Positions 1 to 4,902 of a stretch of 15,007 nucleotides of DNA are shown piece by piece. Under the pieces are notes generated by a model. The model did no database searches and was not told the DNA's origin. It worked only from the letters and a program-made list of their open reading frames with translations. Each line of letters opens with the position of its first letter. Position 1 is the first letter of the stretch. A program made the translations under genes and the position numbers. The stretch lies in NCBI GenBank assembly GCA_964439885.1, contig CAYTPE010000025.1, positions 1 to 15,007 of the forward strand, given 5' to 3'. Source of the stretch: CAYTPE01 sp964439885 (lineage in GTDB: Bacteria > Patescibacteriota > Patescibacteriia > Magasanikbacterales > GWA2-37-8).

Positions 1-160
1 CTGGTCTTAAAAGCAGCATAGTACCCCATGGTCACTTAGAGATTACACCGCCGAACAGATTCAAGCGCTGTATTACGAAAAGAGATTTCATGGCAACTGT
101 ATACCTTCGTATCCATCGATTCCGGGTCAATGTGATATCGAATCATACAAGGGTGATCAG

Positions 161-904
161 TTGGACAAAGATGCTACTTATATGCTTGGGAAATTGGCTG
201 TAAAACTTGTGGGTGCAGATCAAAAAGAAACAACTCGCAATATAGTGCGATGGATAAAGGCAAACTTTTTTCACGCCTATCAAGATAGGGAAACAAATGG
301 CAAATATCAAGAAGATTGGGGTTGGGATAAGTATCGTGATAATAGACCCGATTCAGCACAAATTCCTGTAGTGGGGGGTGAGATTTTTTTACCAGTCAAT
401 TTATCTCGATATTTTGATGAACGTATTAGTGGCTGTCATGAACCAGTGGCAGTCATGCGTTCAATGTTGCGCTCTGTTAATATTCCAGGGTTTTCGATTA
501 AGGTTGAAGGACATGGGGTGCTATATCTCCCTCTTGAAGAAAAATTTGTTCATGGTGATAATGTTGTAATATATAACATGGTACCAACAGAAGTTCTTAT
601 AAAACCGGTAAGCGCTTATGCTAATATAACTAGTGAACCCATGCTTACTGAAACTATTGAAAATGCATATGGAACTAATTCGTACGAGATTAGTGCGTGG
701 TTGCATCGTTCAAGTGATGGCAGTAGCCTGTATGTCCTTGATCAGTATTTTAAAGGGCAAGTAACAGATGAACAGATTAAAAGTGCTCAATTTGAACTTC
801 CTCAATTTAATATAACGCGGGATGTAAACGGTAAGCCACACAATGAACCGGTACCCTTACGGTCATTGTCTGCTATCAGCGAAGCAAAAGATCCGTGGCA
901 TTAA
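161..904 (+). CDS. Probable transglutaminase-like (papain-fold) protein, 5' end unclear
   Basis: The product (247 aa from a TTG start) shows the layout of the bacterial transglutaminase-like core. A helix resembling the family's N-terminal helix lies at residues 21-40. A Cys-containing segment follows (GCHEPVAVMRSML, Cys92) with an RSVNIPG turn like the family's RalGIPar. A strand with GHG (His118) and then HGD (Asp133) give a plausible Cys-His-Asp triad. Enzymes of this fold are thiol proteases, cross-linkers or amidases; the substrate cannot be inferred. No signal peptide or membrane segment is seen. The TTG is preceded at about 7 nt by AAGGGTG, a fair ribosome-binding site. However, the same frame is open and protein-like from position 11 with no standard start codon, after a TAA at 8-10. 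The gene may therefore be a truncated or frameshifted remnant of a longer one. It is AT-rich like the downstream RT gene and unlike the rest of the window. The fold call is made by motif reading only. Confidence 0.5.
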   Translation: MDKDATYMLGKLAVKLVGADQKETTRNIVRWIKANFFHAYQDRETNGKYQEDWGWDKYRDNRPDSAQIPVVGGEIFLPVNLSRYFDERISGCHEPVAVMRSMLRSVNIPGFSIKVEGHGVLYLPLEEKFVHGDNVVIYNMVPTEVLIKPVSAYANITSEPMLTETIENAYGTNSYEISAWLHRSSDGSSLYVLDQYFKGQVTDEQIKSAQFELPQFNITRDVNGKPHNEPVPLRSLSAISEAKDPWH

Positions 905-931
905 TTAGTGCATTTTTAGAAGGTATGGAAC

Positions 932-961
932 ACCCACATTGAGTAACGAGATGTGGGTTTT
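932..961 (+). terminator. Intrinsic terminator after the transglutaminase-like gene
   Basis: An 8-bp inverted repeat (ACCCACAT at 932-939, ATGTGGGT at 951-958) with an 11-nt loop runs into TTTTA. It lies 28 nt after the stop codon at 904, the usual place for a rho-independent terminator. Confidence 0.6.
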
Positions 962-1007
962 ATGAAACTTAAGTGTTTCCCAGGGCATTCAGCCGACCGT
1001 CATGCCT

Positions 1008-1049
1008 GCCCGCCGAAGTTTGCTCGTGGCGGAGCAACCATAGGCGGGC
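1008..1049. repeat. GC-rich palindromic element
   Basis: Outer arms GCCCGCC (1008-1014) and GGCGGGC (1043-1049) enclose inner arms TTGCTC (1020-1025) and GAGCAA (1032-1037), forming a two-part stem. The outer arm sequence followed by GAAG resembles a dispersed palindrome family common in Patescibacteria genomes; this is from recollection and was not searched. A second element with similar arms lies at 1098-1138. The open frame across 953-1189 is treated as an artefact of this GC-rich repeat DNA. Confidence 0.45.
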
Positions 1050-1097
1050 CCCACAAACAACACCGGCATGCGCGGGGTTTTGGGGAGGGTTTCAACG

Positions 1098-1144
1098 ACC
1101 CGCCCGAATCGCCTGAGCGATTGCGAAGGCGGGCGGGTGTTTTT
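1098..1144 (+). terminator. Composite palindrome, possible intrinsic terminator
   Basis: Nine-base arms ACCCGCCCG (1098-1106) and CGGGCGGGT (1130-1138) enclose an inner stem AATCG/CGATT (1107-1111 and 1118-1122). The element is followed by GTTTTTG. The structure is strong and has a T tract, so it could stop transcription entering from upstream before the RT module. It also resembles the palindrome at 1008-1049, so a dispersed repeat with incidental terminator activity is an equal reading. Confidence 0.5.
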
Positions 1145-1221
1145 GAGGGAGTTGAGGGTCATAGTTTACATACAGTAGCAGATAAATAGGGTTTTGGGGA
1201 GATGGTTTGTGGTATTAACCA

Positions 1222-1250
1222 TTGACAAGCTCAGCCTAAAACTCTACAAT
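1222..1250 (+). promoter_or_regulatory. Near-consensus sigma70 promoter for the ncRNA/RT module
   Basis: TTGACA (1222-1227), a 17-nt spacer, and TACAAT (1245-1250): a perfect -35, ideal spacing, and a -10 with one mismatch. The expected start point is about 1257, just before the first base of the 162-bp repeat (1262). It sits in noncoding DNA after two terminator-like hairpins. Together with the start of the repeat, this suggests that the repeat region is transcribed as a defined RNA. Confidence 0.75.
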
Positions 1251-1261
1251 GCAAATACCTT

Positions 1262-1423
1262 CGCGCCATCGAAAGTCGACTTTACAGCAGCTAACGCTGT
1301 GGTTAAACCGGCTATTCAGGCGCACCAGCGTGGTGGTAGTGAGAACGATGAGAGTGCTCGTAATCATGCAAATCATAATGCATGGTGCAACGAGTCACCA
1401 AGCTATCTATTCTCAACTACTTT
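1262..1423 (+). repeat. 162-bp direct repeat, copy 1
   Basis: Identical to 1634-1795 except at four positions, all within 14 nt: 1304 T/A, 1308 C/T, 1309 C/T, 1317 C/T (copy 1/copy 2). Length (162) and period (372) are both multiples of three. Copy 1 starts about 5 nt after the predicted transcription start. In copy 1 two of the three forward frames are open. Confidence 0.95.
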
Positions 1424-1633
1424 TCCGCACTGCTATATATACGACCATCGCTTACGGAAAACCCTCTGGGGTGGTGGAATGCCACATCACATGGCAGCAG
1501 CAAGGGATGCACGCAGCTCAAATTGAGCCCGGGGACGCCCAATTGGCGCCAATCGCCAAGGCCGGCCGCATTAACTTTGACGTTATGAGTCAAGTACTAA
1601 TGTTACAGGCGGGCGGAAAATCACGCCGCGTCG
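1262..1633 (+). other. 372-nt unit with an endless reading frame if concatenated
   Basis: Copy 1 plus spacer is 124 codons with no stop in the frame that reads CGC at 1264. Because the period is a multiple of three, joining units end to end keeps the same frame open without limit. In the genome this frame runs into copy 2 and stops at 1675-1677. Its only upstream ATG (1249) overlaps the -10 box, so it is outside the expected transcript. In-frame ATGs inside the unit are at 1348, 1366 and 1378. Stop codons occur in the other two forward frames and in all reverse frames. The peptide was not recognised as any known family. Whether it is ever translated is inference. Confidence 0.3.
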
Positions 1634-1795
1634 CGCGCCATCGAAAGTCGACTTTACAGCAGCTAACGCTGTGGTAAAATTGGCTATTTAGGCGCACCAG
1701 CGTGGTGGTAGTGAGAACGATGAGAGTGCTCGTAATCATGCAAATCATAATGCATGGTGCAACGAGTCACCAAGCTATCTATTCTCAACTACTTT
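1634..1795 (+). repeat. 162-bp direct repeat, copy 2
   Basis: Second copy, 372 nt downstream of the first and ending 59 nt before the RT start codon. Its four substitutions create TAA at 1675-1677 (TTA in copy 1) and TAG at 1689-1691 (CAG in copy 1). These close the two frames that are open in copy 1; the third frame has a TAA in both copies. All the hairpins of copy 1 are preserved. Confidence 0.95.
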
Positions 1796-1811
1796 ACTAA
1801 GCCACGCGTAA

Positions 1812-1831
1812 CTTGTTGGTTACCCAACAAG
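1812..1831 (+). other. Perfect hairpin at the ncRNA/RT junction
   Basis: CTTGTTGG (1812-1819), loop TTAC, CCAACAAG (1824-1831). It covers the TTG codons that would be the longest RT start, which makes that start unlikely. It has no T tract, so it is not a standard terminator. It may be a processing or stability element at the 3' end of the ncRNA, or may control RT translation. Confidence 0.45.
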
Positions 1832-1854
1832 CTCAGAGGGGAATTTTGGCTATT

Positions 1855-3120
1855 ATGCAATGTCTCAGAGATCAATTAGGAGACATAAACAATCTTAAGT
1901 TGGCTTGGTATAGAATCCAACACCGCGCCAATTCAAGAGGTTATGACGATCAAACTATCGTGGACTTCAAAAAAAATCTGTCTACAAATTTAAAAGTTTT
2001 AAGTACTGAAATTTTAAGCAACAATTTTCACTTCCAAAAGTTGCGAGGTGTGCTGCTCGATAAGGACAACGGGAAAAAGCGTGGCTTACGAATACCTGCA
2101 GTAAGGGATAGGGTTGTTCAGAAAGCAGTAGAGCTAGTTATAAGAAAATTCTTGGAAGAAAAATATAATATTTTAAACGATTCAAGTTTCGCATATAGGG
2201 AAGATTATAGTGTGAAGGATGCAGTCGAGAGAGTGCGTTTTTTTTATCTAGAAAAAAAGTTAAAGTGGGTCTTCATTGGCGACATAAAAAGTTTCTTTGA
2301 TACGGTAAATATTAGAAAACTACTCGATGATTTTATCTTCCCTGCTTTGCCAGACACAACCATTAATACTTTATTAGAAGAAGTTTTGAACGTAGAGCTA
2401 GGAAATCGAAAAAAATTTGAAGAACTTGGTCTTTCAAACTATTTTCCTGAAGATGGTATGGGAATACCGCAAGGTTGCGTACTCTCACCTTTATTTGCAA
2501 ACGTATTTCTGTCAGGATTCGATAAAAAGATTACTGACCATGGGCTTCACCTTGTGAGGTACGCTGACGATTTTTTAATTATGTGTGAGTCTGAAGCCGA
2601 AGCACTTGAAGCGTACAGACTGGCAAGCTCTGAGCTTAGCAGTCTTGGTCTATATCTTCACCCGTTATTTGATGCAATGAACCCAACCGAAAAGTCCAGT
2701 AGAATTGAACCATATGGACAGCAAGAGTTTTTGGGAGTTAAGTTTAATTACAGCAAAATCAGACCTGGTTTGAAGAATTGTAGAAAGATGGTGGATCTCT
2801 TAAAGAATTTTAACAGCCAGTCACCATATCAAGGTTTAACAGATAACCTCAAGCACTTGAGTGTAAGAGTGCAAGCTTGGGCTGCAACTTACTATTATAC
2901 TGATTTTGAGAAAAAAGTTTACGATTTGCTTGACAAACAGCTTTTATCTGCAGTGAGGAAGCTTCTCAAAAAGTACGGATTTAAACCAACAATTGGTAAG
3001 ATGCGTGAATACCATCTCAATAAACTTGGTATTCAAACTTTTAGTTCGAGGTTTAGGAAATTAAATTTACAAAAAAAGTTGAATTTAAAAGCTCCGAAGC
3101 CAACACCTCAGGTTGCCTAA
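1855..3120 (+). CDS. Group II-like (unknown-group) reverse transcriptase
   Basis: RNA-directed DNA polymerase, 421 aa from ATG 1855 (AGAGGGG about 14 nt upstream). TTG starts at 1813 and 1843 are possible, but the first lies inside a hairpin. RT blocks in order: RT1 with GKKRGLRIPAVRDRVVQKAV; RT2 near FAYREDYSVKDAV; RT3 with GDIKSFFD (catalytic Asp143); RT4 with GIPQGCVLSPLFANVF (Gln206); RT5 with RYADD (Asp238, Asp239); RT7 with EFLGV. A helical thumb resembling domain X of group II maturases follows. There is no HNH endonuclease domain, and no intron domain V is evident downstream. The QGxxxSP box differs from the GxxxSQ form of diversity-generating retroelements. The gene is preceded by its own promoter and a structured repeat RNA, an arrangement shared with retron and DRT defence RTs. 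It is AT-rich relative to the exporter genes that follow, consistent with transfer. Polymerase identity is certain; family and role are inferred. Confidence 0.9.
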   Translation: MQCLRDQLGDINNLKLAWYRIQHRANSRGYDDQTIVDFKKNLSTNLKVLSTEILSNNFHFQKLRGVLLDKDNGKKRGLRIPAVRDRVVQKAVELVIRKFLEEKYNILNDSSFAYREDYSVKDAVERVRFFYLEKKLKWVFIGDIKSFFDTVNIRKLLDDFIFPALPDTTINTLLEEVLNVELGNRKKFEELGLSNYFPEDGMGIPQGCVLSPLFANVFLSGFDKKITDHGLHLVRYADDFLIMCESEAEALEAYRLASSELSSLGLYLHPLFDAMNPTEKSSRIEPYGQQEFLGVKFNYSKIRPGLKNCRKMVDLLKNFNSQSPYQGLTDNLKHLSVRVQAWAATYYYTDFEKKVYDLLDKQLLSAVRKLLKKYGFKPTIGKMREYHLNKLGIQTFSSRFRKLNLQKKLNLKAPKPTPQVA

Positions 3121-3141
3121 CCTCTTGCCATATGTTACACT
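3113..3141 (+). promoter_or_regulatory. Candidate promoter of the ABC exporter genes
   Basis: TTGCCT (3113-3118), a 17-nt spacer, and TACACT (3136-3141) preceded by TG at 3133-3134 (extended -10). It overlaps the RT stop codon. The predicted start at about 3148 leaves only about 12 nt before the ATG at 3160, with no Shine-Dalgarno sequence, so translation may be nearly leaderless. Confidence 0.5.
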
Positions 3142-3159
3142 GTCGGTTACGCTAAATAT

Positions 3160-4902
3160 ATGGCTCAACCACAAACGAAGCCCTCAGAGGCTCATTTATT
3201 TTCCTTGCTGAAGCGCTACAAAGGGATAATCTCCCTTTTGGTTGTGCTTACCGTAGCCGGAAACGCGCTGAATTTGGTGGTACCCAAAATCATTTCCTAC
3301 GTTATAGACAATTTCCAATCACCACAGTTTAACCTGGTATGGGCAGAAGTGGTGTTTGGGCTCGTCTGCGTAGGTATTTTTATTTTCCTGTATGGCCAGA
3401 GCGTGGTGCAGACCTATGCGGCAGAGCGGGTGGCCCGGGACCTGCGCAACCAGTTCGCGGCGCACATAGCCACGCAGGAATACGCGAGCGTGCAGAACTT
3501 GACGCCAGCGAAACTCCTCACCAACCTCACCGCCGACATGGACAGCGTGAAAAATTTTGTGTCCATGGCCATAGCCTCGCTCGTGTCGTCACTCTTCCTT
3601 ATAGTAGGCGCGAGCGCCATGCTCATAAGTATCGATTGGAAGCTGGGGCTCGCGGTACTCGCCGTGCTGCCATTTATTGGTGGTACGTTTTTTGCCGTGT
3701 TTAGCCGCGTGCGAAAATTATTTGTGAAAGCGCAAGAGGCGATAGACTGGCTGAATAAAGTAATTAACGAAAGTATACTCGGCGCGGCGCTGATACGTCT
3801 GGTGAATTCGCAAGCGGTGGAGTACGAAAAATTCTTGGCCGCGAATACCAACGCCAAAAATGTGGGGCTCTCCATACTCCGGCTGTTTGCCTCGCTTATT
3901 CCTATCGTGACCTTCCTCACCAATATCGCCATGCTTATCATAGTCACGCTCGGCGGGCACTATGTGATAGTGGGGGGTCTCACGATTGGGAATTTTACCG
4001 CGTTCATGAATTATCTCACCATTCTTATCTTCCCCATATTCGTGCTCGGGTTTGTGAGTAATATCATGGCGCAGGCGGGCGCGTCGTATGGCCGCATTGG
4101 CGCGGTGCTCGCACTGCCACCCAAGGCAGCAGGCGGCAGCTACCGCCAGGCACCCACCGGAAATATTGTGGCGCACGATGTGTCGCTCAAGTATGGTGAA
4201 AAACATATTCTGAAAGATATTTCGTTTACCATAAAGCCGGGGACGAAGACGGCTATCATCGGCCCTACGGCCGAGGGTAAGACGCAGCTGTTGTATCTAC
4301 TCACTGGCCTTACCAAACCTACGGCCGGGACTATCAAATACGATGGCCACTTGTTTGGCGACTTTGATCCGGATTTGTTCCACGCCAAAGTGGGGTTTGT
4401 GTTTCAGGATAGTGTGATTTTTAATACGACGCTGCGCGAAAATATTGGCTTTACCACGACTGCTACCAAAGAAGCAGTGGAAAAGGCGATACGCGCGGCC
4501 GAGCTCACGGATTTTATAGACGCGCTGCCAGAGAAACTGGATACCATAGTATCCGAGCGTGGCACGAGCCTATCTGGTGGGCAGAAGCAGCGGGTGATGC
4601 TGGCGCGTGCCTTGGCACTTGACCCGACTATTTTGATACTCGATGATTTTACCGCGCGCGTGGATACGGCCACGGAGAAAAAGATTATCCAAAATGTGTC
4701 GGACATGTACCCCGGGCTCACACTGATTTCGGTAACGCAAAAAATCGCGCCAGTAGAAAAGTATGATCAAATACTCGTGATGATGGAAGGGGAGCTAGTA
4801 GCTACTGGCACGCATGCCGAGCTGATGCACCAAAGTCCAGAGTACGTGCAGATTTACAATTCGCAAGAAAGTACCAATGAATATGAAGTACAGTCTCGGT
4901 AA
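3160..4902 (+). CDS. ABC exporter, degenerate-site subunit (TM287-like)
   Basis: A fused type IV (exporter) half-transporter of 580 aa. A six-helix membrane domain covers roughly residues 20-315 and the nucleotide-binding domain about 335-575. The ATPase motifs are uneven. The Walker A loop is GPTAEGKT (368-375), with Ala for the usual third Gly. The signature LSGGQ (471-475) is intact. Walker B is ILILDD, with Asp496 where the catalytic Glu should be. The H-loop His is replaced by Gln527 (VTQKI). Asp plus Gln in these places is the pattern known from the TM287 subunit of the Thermotoga TM287/288 heterodimer, so this should be the partner with the non-hydrolytic site. The substrate is unknown (drug, lipid or peptide export are all possible). 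The next gene starts before this one ends, as expected for a co-translated heterodimer. Confidence 0.9.
   Translation: MAQPQTKPSEAHLFSLLKRYKGIISLLVVLTVAGNALNLVVPKIISYVIDNFQSPQFNLVWAEVVFGLVCVGIFIFLYGQSVVQTYAAERVARDLRNQFAAHIATQEYASVQNLTPAKLLTNLTADMDSVKNFVSMAIASLVSSLFLIVGASAMLISIDWKLGLAVLAVLPFIGGTFFAVFSRVRKLFVKAQEAIDWLNKVINESILGAALIRLVNSQAVEYEKFLAANTNAKNVGLSILRLFASLIPIVTFLTNIAMLIIVTLGGHYVIVGGLTIGNFTAFMNYLTILIFPIFVLGFVSNIMAQAGASYGRIGAVLALPPKAAGGSYRQAPTGNIVAHDVSLKYGEKHILKDISFTIKPGTKTAIIGPTAEGKTQLLYLLTGLTKPTAGTIKYDGHLFGDFDPDLFHAKVGFVFQDSVIFNTTLRENIGFTTTATKEAVEKAIRAAELTDFIDALPEKLDTIVSERGTSLSGGQKQRVMLARALALDPTILILDDFTARVDTATEKKIIQNVSDMYPGLTLISVTQKIAPVEKYDQILVMMEGELVATGTHAELMHQSPEYVQIYNSQESTNEYEVQSR

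Larger units (their letters stand above)
1257..1831 (+). ncRNA. Putative structured ncRNA upstream of the reverse transcriptase
   Basis: The region between the promoter and the RT gene carries many helices. In copy 1: ACAGC/GCTGT (1284-1300), CACCA/TGGTG (1323-1335), and a nested long hairpin. The nested hairpin is built of 1336-1345 with 1410-1420 (10 bp, one bulged A), CTCGT/ACGAG (1357-1361 with 1390-1394) and CATGCA/TGCATG (1365-1370 with 1379-1384). The spacer has TTTTCCG/CGGAAAA (1421-1461), TGCCA/TGGCA (1480-1496) and a 12-nt palindrome at 1542-1553. Copy 2 repeats all the copy 1 helices. The 3' limit is unknown; a perfect 8-bp hairpin with a TTAC loop (1812-1831) just before the RT start is a natural boundary. 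By analogy with retrons and with DRT2/DRT9 systems, it is inferred to be the template or cofactor of the RT. No known RNA family was recognised. Confidence 0.5.

Noticed and set aside
953..1189. 78-codon open frame
   Set aside because: It lies entirely in palindromic, GC-rich repeat DNA and overlaps two terminator-like structures. Low-complexity product.
1194..1526. Protein gene in the other open frame (110 codons from TTG)
   Set aside because: It starts upstream of the promoter, runs through strong hairpins, and its frame is closed by TAG in the second repeat copy. No recognisable motif.
1249..1677. Ordinary protein gene from ATG 1249 (142 codons)
   Set aside because: The ATG overlaps the -10 box, so it would not be in the transcript, and there is no Shine-Dalgarno sequence. 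The frame is kept only as part of the concatemer hypothesis.
1262..3120. Diversity-generating retroelement (template and variable repeat plus RT)
   Set aside because: Only one of four mismatches between the repeats involves A on the plus strand; read on the minus strand three of four would, but the fourth does not fit. The RT has QGxxxSP, not the GxxxSQ box of DGR enzymes. No accessory Avd gene or C-type-lectin target was seen.
1257..3120. Classical retron
   Set aside because: No msr/msd layout with short a1/a2 inverted repeats and a branching G was found, and the RT lacks an evident VTG motif in the thumb region. The 162-bp direct repeat is not typical.
1257..3160. Group II intron encoding a maturase
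   Set aside because: No GUGYG-type 5' end with exon-binding context and no domain V-like hairpin between the RT stop (3120) and the next gene (3160). The protein has no HNH endonuclease domain.
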